Below, one piece after another: positions 23,402 through 32,631 of a DNA stretch of 37,518 nt. The translations under genes and the position numbers were made by a program. The notes below the pieces were generated by a model. That model ran no database searches. It saw only the letters and a program-made list of their open reading frames with translations, and was not told the DNA's origin. Source of the DNA: Acidobacteriaceae bacterium (GTDB lineage Bacteria; Acidobacteriota; Terriglobia; Terriglobales; Acidobacteriaceae); NCBI GenBank assembly GCA_027323885.1, contig DAHVZT010000044.1, forward strand, positions 1 through 37,518, given 5' to 3'. The first letter of the stretch is position 1, and each line of letters opens with the position of its first letter.

Positions 23402-23731
23402 ATGAAGGGAAAGAACTCCAAATCGGCGGCAGAATCCGAAATCTTCGACATCACGTGTCCGGATTGCGGGGCTGCGATCAAAGTGGACGCGGCCACACGT
23501 AGCGTCATCGCGCATACACCAGCGCCGCGCAAAAAGACATTTGAAGATTTTGAAGCTGCTACTCGTGCTCTGAAAGAACAGGAAGAGCGCAAACAAACGC
23601 TGTTCCGCCAATCTGTGGAAGCGGAAAAGAACAAAGATGATGTGCTGGCGAAGAAATTCGAGGAGGCCCTGCGCCGCGCCAGAGAAACGCCGGACACCGC
23701 TCGCCCTCTGCGCGACTTCGATTTGGATTGA
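23402..23731 (+). CDS. Small CxxC (half zinc-ribbon) coiled-coil protein, unknown function
   Basis: 109 residues, cytosolic, not assigned. The N-terminal part has DITCPDCGAAIKVD, a zinc-ribbon-like knuckle with a single CxxC pair, so metal binding would require a dimer or partner. A charged helical region follows (about 45-95, FEDFEAATRALKEQEERKQ and onward) with coiled-coil character, then a short acidic tail (LRDFDLD). AGGAG stands about 9 nt before the ATG and the regulator's stop is only 12 nt upstream, so both are made from one transcript. The protein could be a partner of the regulator, but only location supports this. Confidence 0.75.
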   Translation: MKGKNSKSAAESEIFDITCPDCGAAIKVDAATRSVIAHTPAPRKKTFEDFEAATRALKEQEERKQTLFRQSVEAEKNKDDVLAKKFEEALRRARETPDTARPLRDFDLD

Positions 23732-23735
23732 CAAC

Positions 23736-23756
23736 CCGCGCTATCGTAAAGCGCGG
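23736..23756. terminator. Hairpin at convergent gene ends
   Basis: CCGCGCT (23736-23742) and AGCGCGG (23750-23756) form a perfect 7-bp stem with a 7-nt loop. It starts 4 nt after the CxxC gene's stop and covers the stop of the glycosyltransferase on the other strand. A bidirectional transcription end is likely from position; no T-run is present. Confidence 0.45.
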
Positions 23757-24577
23757 CGAGGAATTGACTTCAATGTCTCCCGGTTCATCCTGCTGCGCTC
23801 CCTGTCGCGCAGCCAACCCCATTTGTTGAAGTATTTGATCGCTGACCGCACGTGCAGCATCAGCAGTTTGCGGCTGCGATACGATCCCATTTGATGGACG
23901 TGTGCGATGGTGACCTGCGGCCAGTAAAGCAACCGGGAGCGCGCAAGCATTCGCCGGCACAGGTCGACGTCTTCCATATACAGAAAAAATCTTTCATCAA
24001 ACCCGCCTATCTCTTCCAGTACGGACCGCCGCGTAAACATGAAGCATCCTGAAAGCGACGGAACATAGGCCGGAGCATCGTAATCGAGATCGCGCAATTC
24101 AAACGACGCGATCCGGTCACGTGCCAGGCGCTTGAGCGGCCCAGGAAAAAAGCGTCGCAGAACCAGATCGACAGGGGCCGGGAGCAGCTTGCACAGGTAC
24201 TGATTCCTGCCGTCTGGATAGATGATCTTTGGCATGATCAGTCCCACGTCCGGGCGCGACTCCATCACCTTCGTCAGTTCCGGCAGCACATCCGCGTCAA
24301 ACGAAACGTCAGGATTGAGAATCGCATGGTACTGCGACTTTACGGCGCTCAGTTCCTTCAATGCCCGGTTGTGACCGCCCCCGAATCCGGCATTCCATCC
24401 GGTACGCACGTAAATTCCGCCAAGCTCGCGCACCGCGCCGGCGATCTCCTCCGAATCCCCGTTATCCACCACCACCCACCGGCAAACTCGCTCCTCATCG
24501 TGCAAACGTTGAAGCAGAGGTGCAATATCGCGCAGTGAATTCCTGTAAGTGACGATGCTGACAGTAATGTTGGGCAT
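23741..24577 (-). CDS. Family 2 glycosyltransferase (WbbL-like)
   Basis: Cytosolic GT-A enzyme that adds a sugar, possibly rhamnose, to a lipid-linked oligosaccharide. 278 residues. N-terminal nucleotide-binding part VSIVTYRN (6-13) and VVVDNGDSEE (35-44), the GWNAGFGGGHNRAL block (60-73) typical of the WbbL/rhamnosyltransferase group, a metal-site-like NPDVSF (88-93), and the acceptor-side motif GGFDERFFLYMEDVDLCRR. The basic C-terminus may touch the membrane. Start ATG at 24577; no clear RBS. It is separated from the rest of the minus-strand polysaccharide genes by the divergent membrane glycosyltransferase, so it marks the left end of the locus. Sugar specificity is inferred only. Confidence 0.88.
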   Translation of the reverse strand: MPNITVSIVTYRNSLRDIAPLLQRLHDEERVCRWVVVDNGDSEEIAGAVRELGGIYVRTGWNAGFGGGHNRALKELSAVKSQYHAILNPDVSFDADVLPELTKVMESRPDVGLIMPKIIYPDGRNQYLCKLLPAPVDLVLRRFFPGPLKRLARDRIASFELRDLDYDAPAYVPSLSGCFMFTRRSVLEEIGGFDERFFLYMEDVDLCRRMLARSRLLYWPQVTIAHVHQMGSYRSRKLLMLHVRSAIKYFNKWGWLRDRERSRMNRETLKSIPRRALR

Positions 24578-24716
24578 GAATGTTTTTCAGGAGATTTACA
24601 GAACGCCCCACGGATCTGCAAACGAATCCGAAAGAGCAATTCCTGGTGTGCCTCGATCCTCCGCGCCGTGAAAATCTGCTCACTCAAGCGCTGCTCGGGT
24701 CAACCATAGTTTTACA

Positions 24717-24722
24717 TATAAT
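24717..24722 (+). promoter_or_regulatory. Perfect -10 hexamer upstream of the membrane glycosyltransferase
   Basis: TATAAT at 24717-24722, 48 nt before the ATG at 24771, in the 193-nt divergent region with the 24577 glycosyltransferase. No matching -35 is present at 16-18 nt spacing. Nothing else recognisable was found in the gap. Confidence 0.4.
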
Positions 24723-24770
24723 CTGACTGAACACTCCTGATCTTCCACTTTTACGAAGGACTTCCTGAGC

Positions 24771-26138
24771 ATGCATGCTCCATCGGTTCGCACCGGCGAT
24801 CGGCTGAATCCTTATCTACTGGGTGCATTGGCAACAGCCTTCCTGCTGCGTGCGTTCATGGTGGCCGTACTTCTCTACACCTCCGGTGTCCAGGGGGTCT
24901 TCAGTCCGGATGCTCCAGAATACCTGGCGCCGATGCACGACATGCTACGCGGATCGTTCAGCACGCCCAATGGACCGGAATTGAAACGCACTCCGGGCTA
25001 CCCGATCTTCCTCATGCTCACCGGCATGGCTGGAAATCATCCACTGCTCACAGTCACCTGCCAAATTCTCCTTGCATGCTTTTCCGTCTTTCTGGTGTAT
25101 CGCATTGGCGTTCTGCTGTTCCAGAACGAGTCCGTGGCCGTCCTTGGCGCAGGTCTCTACGCCATTGAGCCAATTTCCATCTTCTACTCAGTTCTGCTGT
25201 TCGCGGAAGCCCTTTTCACTTTACTCATTCTGGTGTTTGTCTACCAGGTAATCCAATATCTTCGTACCCCATCGTGGAGACCGCTTCTGTGGGCAGCGCT
25301 GGGGCTTTCCGCAAGCGTATACGTCAAGCCCATCGCGTACTATCTACCCGTATTCAGCGCCATGGGTTTCATGTTTCTGCCAAATTCAGTTCGAGTTCCC
25401 GCACGTCTTCTTCGGGCAGGTGCATTTCTAGGCGTTTGCATCATCCTGATCGGCGCATGGCAAGTGCGCAATCACGTGGAAACCGGGTATTCCGGCTTTA
25501 CATCTCTGTCCGACACGCAACTCTACACTTACAATGCCGCCGGTGTACTCGCGCACCGCGAACATCTGGATTTCTTTGCAGAGCGCGACAAACTGGACCA
25601 CGCAGCCCATCCGGAACAGGCCAACTGGACCATTGCGCAAAGGCTCGCCTTTCAGAAGCATGAAGCTTTGCGCATCATCGGACAGAACCGGATGCTTTAC
25701 GCGAAGCTTCACCTGCGCGGCATGCTAACCGCCCTGCTGGATCCTGCCGGGACGGACATGCTGCGGCACCTTGGTCTTTATCCTACGATTGGCGGCCTGG
25801 AATCCATGGTCGTCAATCAGGGAATCCTCAAAACGATGTGGTGGGTACTCGTCCACAAGCCACTTGTGTCGATGCTAACCATAGCCATCGGCTTGATCAC
25901 GGCCATCTATTACGTCCTGGCCATCCTGGGAATGGCATCGGCGCGCAAGCATCGCGAGATTCTCATCGTGATGCTCTTGATCGCCTTCTACTTCATCCTG
26001 GTAGCGGGTGGGCCCGCAGGTATGGGACGGTATCGCTATCCGATCATGCCTATCGTTGCACTCTTCGCCGGATCGGGGCTCGCAAAATTCATTGCATCTC
26101 GCTGTCAAGGCCAGATATCTCAGGCGAAGATCCACTGA
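24771..26138 (+). CDS. Membrane glycosyltransferase (GT39/ArnT/PMT-like)
   Basis: Multi-span inner-membrane enzyme that would transfer a sugar from a polyprenyl-phosphate donor on the periplasmic side. 455 residues with about ten helices. The first periplasmic loop has SPDAPEYLAPMHDM, with D47 and E50-Y51 in the place of the catalytic acidic residues of GT-C enzymes, followed by RTPGYPIFLMLTG, a typical block for this clan. The C-terminal GPAGMGRYRYPIMPIVALFAG is also common in this family. The donor and acceptor are unknown. It is the only plus-strand gene in the left part of the locus; its last 19 bases overlap the 3' end of the convergent EpsG-like gene. Confidence 0.82.
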   Translation: MHAPSVRTGDRLNPYLLGALATAFLLRAFMVAVLLYTSGVQGVFSPDAPEYLAPMHDMLRGSFSTPNGPELKRTPGYPIFLMLTGMAGNHPLLTVTCQILLACFSVFLVYRIGVLLFQNESVAVLGAGLYAIEPISIFYSVLLFAEALFTLLILVFVYQVIQYLRTPSWRPLLWAALGLSASVYVKPIAYYLPVFSAMGFMFLPNSVRVPARLLRAGAFLGVCIILIGAWQVRNHVETGYSGFTSLSDTQLYTYNAAGVLAHREHLDFFAERDKLDHAAHPEQANWTIAQRLAFQKHEALRIIGQNRMLYAKLHLRGMLTALLDPAGTDMLRHLGLYPTIGGLESMVVNQGILKTMWWVLVHKPLVSMLTIAIGLITAIYYVLAILGMASARKHREILIVMLLIAFYFILVAGGPAGMGRYRYPIMPIVALFAGSGLAKFIASRCQGQISQAKIH

Positions 26139-27184
26139 TAGGGGCCGATAAGCTCCAGCGAGGCACGGAAAAACCCAAGCCCCAGCAGCACGATAAACAC
26201 AGCGTAGACGATCCGCAGGTGCCCCTTCAGAAAGTGGATAGGAATCATAAACACCACAAGTTCAAACAGTCCGAAAATGTCTGCGCTGCGCAATGCCAGC
26301 GCATCATTCGCAGATAGCGAAATCAGCAGAAATATTCCGGCGCTTGCGCCAAGTACCGCTAGACGCTGCTCGTCTGAAAGCCTCTTCCAGTAGATAAGTA
26401 CAGCGACCAGCAGCGCCGCCAGACGGATCACAAAGTAAGCCGTAAATACGCGAACATGCGCGGTATCGTAGCCGCCGTTCAGGTAAGGAGTAACACGGCT
26501 GAACCCGGACAACAGCTGCAAAATATTCTGAAGCGCATACTTGAGTACCAGCGAGAGAGGAACCAGCATTGCGAGCCACAACCGTGAACGTATCCTGAAC
26601 CCTCGCCATGTGATGAAAAACATCGGAAATCCTATCAACGCGGAGAGGTGAAAGAGCAGCGCGAGAAAGTAGAAGAGACCTGCTTTTCGCTTTCGGCCAC
26701 GAAACGCAAGGTAAATGCTGATGGACATCAGAGCGATCGCGACGCCCGCCCTGGTCTGCGTCATTTCATGCCGGATGAAGGAACGAGCCAATACAAGATA
26801 GAAGAAGAGAGTAAGCCAACGGCCCTCCGAAACAATCCTGGAAAAATGCAGCTTGGCGCTTACCGAGATCGCCGCATAGATGAGAGTAACTCCAACATAA
26901 CTCCATCCCAGGCTCGCAATGAGATAGGAAATGATGACAAATGCGGGGTCCTTGAACCAGTCCTGGGGGTAAAGCTCGCCGACTGATATACCGTTGAACC
27001 ACTCAGAATAATTTGTGTAGTCGCGGTCCACATCAGACGATCGCAAGCCTGCAAATACCACCAGGAGAACTACAAGTGCATAGAAGTAGTACTTCTGGCA
27101 GCGGCGCCGTAGAGGTATGTCGTTGATAAAGCAGATAGGAACACCGCTCAGGGCAGCGAAATAGATGATGTAATACCATTGCAT
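26120..27184 (-). CDS. EpsG-family polysaccharide polymerase (Wzy-like)
   Basis: Inner-membrane protein proposed to polymerise lipid-linked repeat units. 354 residues, about ten hydrophobic segments. The loop FAGLRSSDVDRDYTNYSEWF (residues ~44-63) is the hallmark of EpsG-type proteins (GLR ... D..Y), followed by DPAFVIISYLIASLGWSY. The region RHEMTQTRAGVAIALMSIS (about 137-155) matches the conserved 'R.G.A' helix, and ALLFHLSALIGFP follows. No other Wzy candidate is in the window, so this is the likely polymerase for the units moved by Wzx. It starts 2 nt after the stop of the glycosyltransferase gene upstream, so translation is coupled. Its 3' end overlaps the convergent gene. Confidence 0.85.
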   Translation of the reverse strand: MQWYYIIYFAALSGVPICFINDIPLRRRCQKYYFYALVVLLVVFAGLRSSDVDRDYTNYSEWFNGISVGELYPQDWFKDPAFVIISYLIASLGWSYVGVTLIYAAISVSAKLHFSRIVSEGRWLTLFFYLVLARSFIRHEMTQTRAGVAIALMSISIYLAFRGRKRKAGLFYFLALLFHLSALIGFPMFFITWRGFRIRSRLWLAMLVPLSLVLKYALQNILQLLSGFSRVTPYLNGGYDTAHVRVFTAYFVIRLAALLVAVLIYWKRLSDEQRLAVLGASAGIFLLISLSANDALALRSADIFGLFELVVFMIPIHFLKGHLRIVYAVFIVLLGLGFFRASLELIGPYQWIFA

Positions 27185-27186
27185 GC

Positions 27187-28083
27187 CTAGTTGAACCGTC
27201 CCAGTCTGCCCTGTAATCCGTCTCGAAAAGCACGCAGGAGTAAATACAGGCTTCTTACTCTATGGCCGGAGTACCAGGAATATAAAAGAATGTAGCGTGG
27301 AATTCGCGGCACCGTTACTACTCTCCATTCCCATCCCATTGTCCGAACGCGGAGCAGAAACGTCGCATTGCGCACGATGTAGCAGTTTCTTATGTCGCTG
27401 TGGAGGGAAAATTCCCTGCCCAGCACCTTGATTCCGGCATCCCCGACGCTATGTCGGAGAACGGTGGTGGGGACGATGTAGCTTCTGTATCCGCGACTGC
27501 GTGCGCGCAAACCCCATTCGATGTCTACCCAGTCGATAAACAGCTCGTCCCTCATCAAGCCAATTTCCTGAAGGACACAGGTCCGAATGAGCGAGCCTGA
27601 AGAAATCAGGTAATCGGTCTCAACAGGGACTCCCGCCGTTTGGTCGACTGGTTTCCGGTCAATCTTCAGCCATCTGTGGCGGTGGGTGCGGGAGACGGAC
27701 CCTGTTTTCTCATCGATGAACAGCGGGCCCACGGCCGCAACTTTCTCCCCTGCCGCGAGCAACCTCTCCTCCGCGCGCAGCAATTCCGCCACCATGCCCG
27801 CAGGCAAAGCGCTGTCCTGGTCCAACAGCAGAACGTGCGAACAACCCGCCTTGATGCTCTCCCGGATTCCAATATTGTGCGCTGTGGCGATGCCGCGGTT
27901 TTCACCCAGCGGAATATAGGTCAAGCCGGACGTCCGCTCCGGCTGGAACCGGGCGAGCAGATGGGAATTTTCTGGCGTATTGTCGACGACAAAAAGCTTC
28001 TCAACCTGACCTTTCACGCTGAGTAGCAGGCGATCCAGAAGTGCCATGTCCGGCGCATAGAGGACGATTACCGCAGCAACCAT
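27187..28083 (-). CDS. Family 2 glycosyltransferase, rhamnosyltransferase-like (RfbF/WsaF type)
   Basis: Predicted cytosolic rhamnosyltransferase using dTDP-L-rhamnose. 298 residues from the ATG at 28083; an ATG at 28119 (12 residues longer, AGG just upstream) is possible. Seen: VAAVIVLYAPD at the N-terminus, LFVVDNTPEN, the GENRGIATAHNIGI block, the metal motif LLLDQDS, and RDELFIDWVDIEWGLRARSRG, which together define the RfbF-like rhamnosyltransferase group. The C-terminal ~60 residues are basic and aromatic, suggesting membrane contact. It lies 76 nt after the next upstream gene and 2 nt before epsG-like. The related gene at 29170-30066 has the same motif set, so they may add successive rhamnoses. 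Confidence 0.88.
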   Translation of the reverse strand: MVAAVIVLYAPDMALLDRLLLSVKGQVEKLFVVDNTPENSHLLARFQPERTSGLTYIPLGENRGIATAHNIGIRESIKAGCSHVLLLDQDSALPAGMVAELLRAEERLLAAGEKVAAVGPLFIDEKTGSVSRTHRHRWLKIDRKPVDQTAGVPVETDYLISSGSLIRTCVLQEIGLMRDELFIDWVDIEWGLRARSRGYRSYIVPTTVLRHSVGDAGIKVLGREFSLHSDIRNCYIVRNATFLLRVRTMGWEWRVVTVPRIPRYILLYSWYSGHRVRSLYLLLRAFRDGLQGRLGRFN

Positions 28084-28159
28084 AGCTTTGATTATGGCGC
28101 ACTGGCGATTTCCGGCCATAAAACCTGTTCGCCGGTGTGATTGGCGACCACCCGCGTCA

Positions 28160-29173
28160 TCAGGACTCCTTGTCGTTGGGCAAAAGTCCCATCATGAGGT
28201 CGCCCACCATACACTTCCACCCACTTTCGAAGCGGTGATAATTGCGGGCGTTTTTCAAAATGATCAAGATTCGCATGGTCCGGCTCTTCGACAGCCTTCC
28301 CCTGCTTTCCACGAAGCGAAATTTGCTTCGCAGCTGCCGGATGATTTTCGGGTCAGGTACGTCGGATCTTGCGGCGAGCCGTCGCGCCAATTCATCGATC
28401 TCGCGCGCAAACATCAGGCGGATGGGAGGCTCCCGCCGGCGGGCATTTTTCAGTCTTTCAATTAACGGCGGCCGGTTTCGTGAGCGCCGGGTCTGTGGAA
28501 CGCCTACCTGTTGATCAGAATGCCTGCGGTAGCGGACGAGCGGTTCCTCAATGAAGTCGAGCTTCGAGTAAAGCGCCACCATCCACGCAATCCACCCATC
28601 GTGATGCCAGCACGCCGGGATGGGCCAGAAAAGGTCTCTGAGGTCGGCCCGAATCATGAGTGTCGCGCCAGTGACCACGTTCCACTTAAGCAGAACACTG
28701 ACGGCTCCTTCTTTACGAAACCTGTCCTGGTGGGCCGGAGGGAAGCGGAAACCTTCCCAGAGCCGGACTCCGATGGGCTGGGAGTTCTCATCCACCACTT
28801 CCGCATCGGAAAAAACCCCGCCCAGCGCAGGATCCCGTTCGAACATTGCAGCCTGGCGCTCAAGCTTGTCTGGCATCCAGATGTCGTCCTGATCGCTCAG
28901 GACAATCAGGTCGCCGGAGCAAAGAGCGATCGCTTGCTCAAAGTTTTTGGTAGAGCCTAGATTTTCTGGGTTGCGAAACCACCGGACCGGAAAAGAAGCG
29001 GACGCTGCGAAATCCGCGACAATGCTGGGGGTGGAGTCGGTCGAGCCGTCATCGCAGATCACCACCTCATCCGGCAGCCGGGTCTGCGCGGCGATGCTCG
29101 CCAATTGCTCCGGCAGAAAACGGCTCCCATTGTAGGTACACATTGCGACCGAAATGCGGCTGACGTGACTCAC
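28160..29173 (-). CDS. Family 2 glycosyltransferase
   Basis: GT-A glycosyltransferase of the surface polysaccharide locus; sugar unknown. 337 residues. N-terminus RISVAMCTYNGSRFLPEQL, donor-binding VVICDDGSTDSTPSIV, the DxD-like LIVLSDQDDIWMPDKLE, and the acceptor-side HHDGWIAWMVALYSK ... VRYRRHSDQQVG, which is the pattern of the WcaA/alpha-L-Rha alpha-1,3-transferase-like group. The start is a GTG at 29173: it overlaps the stop of the upstream gene by 4 nt (GTGA) and AAAGGG stands 8 nt before it. The ATG inside (MCTYNGS) would cut the first beta strand. The C-terminal ~90 residues are basic. Confidence 0.88.
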   Translation of the reverse strand: MSHVSRISVAMCTYNGSRFLPEQLASIAAQTRLPDEVVICDDGSTDSTPSIVADFAASASFPVRWFRNPENLGSTKNFEQAIALCSGDLIVLSDQDDIWMPDKLERQAAMFERDPALGGVFSDAEVVDENSQPIGVRLWEGFRFPPAHQDRFRKEGAVSVLLKWNVVTGATLMIRADLRDLFWPIPACWHHDGWIAWMVALYSKLDFIEEPLVRYRRHSDQQVGVPQTRRSRNRPPLIERLKNARRREPPIRLMFAREIDELARRLAARSDVPDPKIIRQLRSKFRFVESRGRLSKSRTMRILIILKNARNYHRFESGWKCMVGDLMMGLLPNDKES

Positions 29174-30066
29174 AACGCAACCCTTTGGCCCAGCCGGTTG
29201 AAAATTGCGTCCCAAAAGCCAAGAACCATAAATTTTGCCTTGGAAAGCCGGTCCTTCTCAAACATAAAAATGAGTGCTGTTTCTCTCAACATTCTCTTGC
29301 CATCGAACGCCGTCCATTCTCGATCCCTGAAGAAGTAGCGTTTCATCAGAACGAGGCGGTTTCGGGTAATGTAGTAGCGCCGCCGGGCGTTATGGTTGGT
29401 GGTGTAGTAGTGACGTCGCAGCAGTTTATATTTGCCTATCCGTCCCAGCGAGTGCACCAGAATTGCGGTTGGACACTCCAGAATCTGCAAGCCCGCGGCG
29501 CGCAGGCGGAGGCAATATTCGTGATCGACAGAATCGATGAAGAAATCATCTTCCAGAGAACCCACCGCATGAAATGTCTCGGCTGGAATCAGGGCTCCTG
29601 AGGTGATACAGACGAACACTTCCCCGTTTTTCGAACGGGGTGCAACATCCGGGATTCCCAGAAGCTCGTCCTGATATCTGGGACACACCATCCCAACCCT
29701 TTTGCTCGCGGCAGCCCGCCTGTATGCCGACAACATTTCTTCAACATAACCATCCCGCATCCAGCTATCCTGATCCAATGTAATCACCCAAAGAAAACCG
29801 GCTGCAAGCGCATGGCGGATTCCAAGGTTCAGCGCGGTTGCAATGCCAAGGTTTGCTCCCTGGCGCAAAATGGTACAAGACGGTTCCCGTTCCAGATAGG
29901 TAAGGGCCTCTGGAATTTCCTCTGTGGGAGTGTTATCCACAATTATTACGTGCGCGAGTTGCGACAGGGCCGACTGCACGTTGTGAACCAGGTCTTGGGA
30001 TGGTTTGTACGAAACCACGACGGCGCAAACCTGGATTCTTTCAGTATCGGACATGGCGTTACGCAT
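29170..30066 (-). CDS. Family 2 glycosyltransferase, rhamnosyltransferase-like (RfbF/WsaF type)
   Basis: Predicted rhamnosyltransferase, paralogous in motif layout to the 27187 gene. 298 residues. Seen: CAVVVSYKPSQDL, VIIVDNTPTEE, QGANLGIATALNLGIRHAL, the metal motif VITLDQDSW, and DDFFIDSVDHEYCLRLRAAG with LVHSLG after it. A basic, tyrosine-rich stretch (RRHYYTTNHNARRRYYITRNR) near residue 220-240 is characteristic of this group. The ATG at 30066 has AAGG 5 nt upstream; a second ATG four codons in is possible. The stop overlaps the next gene's GTG start by 4 nt. Wzx ends 62 nt upstream. Confidence 0.89.
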   Translation of the reverse strand: MRNAMSDTERIQVCAVVVSYKPSQDLVHNVQSALSQLAHVIIVDNTPTEEIPEALTYLEREPSCTILRQGANLGIATALNLGIRHALAAGFLWVITLDQDSWMRDGYVEEMLSAYRRAAASKRVGMVCPRYQDELLGIPDVAPRSKNGEVFVCITSGALIPAETFHAVGSLEDDFFIDSVDHEYCLRLRAAGLQILECPTAILVHSLGRIGKYKLLRRHYYTTNHNARRRYYITRNRLVLMKRYFFRDREWTAFDGKRMLRETALIFMFEKDRLSKAKFMVLGFWDAIFNRLGQRVAL

Positions 30067-30128
30067 ATCACCTTATTGCGAGATTTCGAGTCATCCAGGG
30101 CCGGCGCAACGACCCGGCAGCTCTGATT

Positions 30129-31601
30129 TTAGCCAGACGTATTGAATGTCGTCGCCCGTCTCGGCAGAAACCTGTGCAGAGCGTGGAAGGTTTCTCTGGC
30201 CTTAGGTTCCGAGTAGAAGGCCCATGTCCCGCATGCTACCGAGAGCACGATAGCGGCGATGAAATGAGAGACAAAACCCACCCCAAGGCGCTGCGCAACG
30301 AGGACGGAGGTTGCGACCCATGCCGTGGAGACAAGCAGCCGCCTGCCTACGCCGCGCAACATTCCCGAAAGCACCATAAAAGCGACGGTGTCGATGCTGC
30401 TCCGCAACGCTATCGCATACGCCGCCCCGATCATACCGAAATAGTGGACTCCGATCCACACTGCCGCGATGAGCAAAGGCGACTCAACAACGTGCAATAA
30501 CGCCACGGTACGCGGCCGTCCCTGCGCCTGCAGCAGTGTGTACGGCACGTAGGCCATGCTTGTAATCCACACCGCAAACGCCAGGATTTCGCCGACCGGA
30601 CTTGCATGGCCGGCAAAACTGCTACCCACCCAGACATTCATGAACGGGTAGAGGACGAGTGTGCTGAAAACCACGGCGGGGGCGGTTAAAGCCGCCAATG
30701 CGGAGACAGCGCTCACGCCCAGGGAATGGGCCTCAACAGCCGAATAGCCGGAAAATCGAGGGAAAAGAGACCGGACCAGCGCGCCCGGCAGGATGTCCAG
30801 ACGACGTACAAGACTGTTCGGGACGGTATACCACGCAACGGCGGACATGCCGAGCGAGGAGGCGATTAGAAACTTGTCGCTCGCGGTGAGAATCGGCTCA
30901 AGAATCGCATTGATAGTGACCCAACCGCCGTAGCCAAGCAGCGCACGGCCCTGGGCGCGGTTCAACTCAAAGGAGCCGCGAATGGGCAGCAGTTTGACCA
31001 CTGCGACACAGATGGGGATATTCGAGATGACACGAGTGATAATTGCCGCCGGGATCAGCCACCGGAGGTCCGGACCGTGCAAATAAGCCACGGCCAGTGG
31101 AACGACGTGATACGCGACGGAACCGCCGACCTGCAACGAATTCAGCACGCCGAATTCGCCCAACCCTTCGAGCGCGCCCGTGAACACACCGGTGATGGTG
31201 GCGATGGGAACCACGGAAGCCAACCAGGGAAGCGTGGACAGAACTTGCTGCCGCATGTCCGCGGACATTTTTGAAAAATGACTAAGCACCGGACCGGCGC
31301 ATACGTACAGGATCGCCGCACCTAACGTGCCGAAAAAAGTGTTCAGGCTGATTCCGGTCCAGAAGACATGCTCGCGTTCCGCCGGGGAGGCTGCCTTGAG
31401 CTGTGCAATGCGATTGGCGGTCGCGCGTGACAGGCCCAGATCAAACAATCCGAAGTAACCGATCAGAAGCCAGACAATCGCCAACACGCCATAGCGACGA
31501 TCGCCAATGCGATGGAGATAAAGAGGAACCGTGACAAATGCCACCACCAGAGGAACGACGCTGCCCGCAAGGTTATAAATTGTGTGACGCTTGATACTCA
31601 T
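30129..31601 (-). CDS. wzx: Polysaccharide repeat-unit flippase (Wzx-like)
   Basis: MOP-superfamily membrane protein that flips undecaprenyl-linked repeat units across the inner membrane. 490 residues with 12-14 hydrophobic helices. The N-terminus [40 protein letters not shown] and [18 protein letters not shown] are the Polysacc_synt signature, and a typical charged central loop ([22 protein letters not shown]) follows helix 8. Start ATG at 31601 with AAGG about 11 nt upstream. It is the first gene of the minus-strand block that continues with three glycosyltransferases and the EpsG-like polymerase, and it is divergent from the methyltransferase gene (241 nt apart). Confidence 0.9.
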   Translation of the reverse strand: MSIKRHTIYNLAGSVVPLVVAFVTVPLYLHRIGDRRYGVLAIVWLLIGYFGLFDLGLSRATANRIAQLKAASPAEREHVFWTGISLNTFFGTLGAAILYVCAGPVLSHFSKMSADMRQQVLSTLPWLASVVPIATITGVFTGALEGLGEFGVLNSLQVGGSVAYHVVPLAVAYLHGPDLRWLIPAAIITRVISNIPICVAVVKLLPIRGSFELNRAQGRALLGYGGWVTINAILEPILTASDKFLIASSLGMSAVAWYTVPNSLVRRLDILPGALVRSLFPRFSGYSAVEAHSLGVSAVSALAALTAPAVVFSTLVLYPFMNVWVGSSFAGHASPVGEILAFAVWITSMAYVPYTLLQAQGRPRTVALLHVVESPLLIAAVWIGVHYFGMIGAAYAIALRSSIDTVAFMVLSGMLRGVGRRLLVSTAWVATSVLVAQRLGVGFVSHFIAAIVLSVACGTWAFYSEPKARETFHALHRFLPRRATTFNTSG

Positions 31602-31744
31602 TCGGGAGCGGACCTTAGGGCAATACGTTGGCGGTCATAGATGTGCTGATATATGATTCGGGCAGACTCCCGCAATAAAAGTCATCCCGGGAGCGTTGGA
31701 AGATTCTCAGACTCCGTTCCTCTAGAGACGCATTCTTTCAACGA

Positions 31745-31773
31745 TAGCATTCCGTGAGAACCTTGGAATGTTA
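31745..31773. repeat. Stem-loop in the wzx/methyltransferase intergenic region
   Basis: TAGCATTCC (31745-31753) pairs with GGAATGTTA (31765-31773): nine pairs including one G-T, with an 11-nt loop. A second, weaker dyad, CTCCCG (31667-31672) and CGGGAG (31688-31693), lies 50 nt to the left. The gap is 241 nt long and should hold two divergent promoters. The 31745 stem would fall in the leader of the methyltransferase mRNA or be an operator; neither is proven. Confidence 0.4.
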
Positions 31774-31842
31774 ACACCAGATGCTCCTGGATGTTCACGC
31801 CGGAAGATCTGATCGAAGAACAATCCGCACGAGGGTAATAGC

Positions 31843-32622
31843 ATGTCCGCCGAAGTTTTCTCCCATCTAAGCCTCTCTGCGTTTCAACAGCCTCGGCGTC
31901 AACACGTGGAGGGAGCGTGGAAAGGGCATATCCCGTTCGCCTTCTGGTGCATTGAGCGGTTCCGGCCACAGGTTCTGGTGGAGCTTGGCACACATGTGGG
32001 AGACTCCTACTTCGCCTGCTGCCAAGCCGTGGAAACCTACGCAACCGCAACCCGGTGTTTTGCGGTCGATACCTGGCAAGGCGATCCACACTCCGGTGAT
32101 TACGATGACGAAATCTACAACGACGTGAAGTCTCACAATCTGGAGCACTACAGCGCTTTCTCAAGCCTGATGAGAATGAAGTTTGACGACGCGCTCGAAC
32201 AGTTTTCCGACGGCAGTATCGACCTGTTGCACATTGACGGTTTTCACACGTATGAAGCCGTTCGCCATGACTTTGACACATGGCTGCCAAAAATGAGCAG
32301 ACGCGGAGTTTTGCTGTTTCACGATAGCAATGTCTTCGAAGATGGCTTCGGTGTATGGCAACTGATGCGTGAACTCGAGCAACGCTTTGCACACTTCCAT
32401 TTTCTCCATTGCAATGGGCTGTCCATGTTTACGCTTTCAGATGAGTCACCGGCAGACGCTCGCTGGATGACCTCTTTATCGCCCAGCGAGAGTGACATTT
32501 GGCGGCATATCTTCGCGCGCCTTGGGAATTGGGCAATCCAAGAGGCCACGCCTGCTCCGGATCCAAGCCTCAGGGCACATGCCATCCGGTCCTTCCAGGC
32601 AAGATTTCTTAAAAAGCGGTAG
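31843..32622 (+). CDS. Class I SAM-dependent methyltransferase (Methyltransf_24/CmcI-like)
   Basis: Probably O-methylates a sugar of the surface glycan; the acceptor is not known. 259 residues. SAM-binding strand VLVELGTHVGDSYFACCQA (about 46-64), an acidic loop end CFAVDTWQGDPHSGDYDDE, and the post-motif LLHIDGFHTYEAVRHDFDTWLPKMSRRGVLLFHDS, which carries the metal-type acidic/histidine residues seen in CmcI and macrocin O-methyltransferase relatives. Similar proteins often occur as separate units or fused to glycosyltransferases in O-antigen loci. GAGGG stands 7 nt before the ATG. It is the only plus-strand gene between wzx and gmd, converging with gmd (9 nt apart). Confidence 0.85.
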   Translation: MSAEVFSHLSLSAFQQPRRQHVEGAWKGHIPFAFWCIERFRPQVLVELGTHVGDSYFACCQAVETYATATRCFAVDTWQGDPHSGDYDDEIYNDVKSHNLEHYSAFSSLMRMKFDDALEQFSDGSIDLLHIDGFHTYEAVRHDFDTWLPKMSRRGVLLFHDSNVFEDGFGVWQLMRELEQRFAHFHFLHCNGLSMFTLSDESPADARWMTSLSPSESDIWRHIFARLGNWAIQEATPAPDPSLRAHAIRSFQARFLKKR

Positions 32623-32631
32623 CTTCGACAT

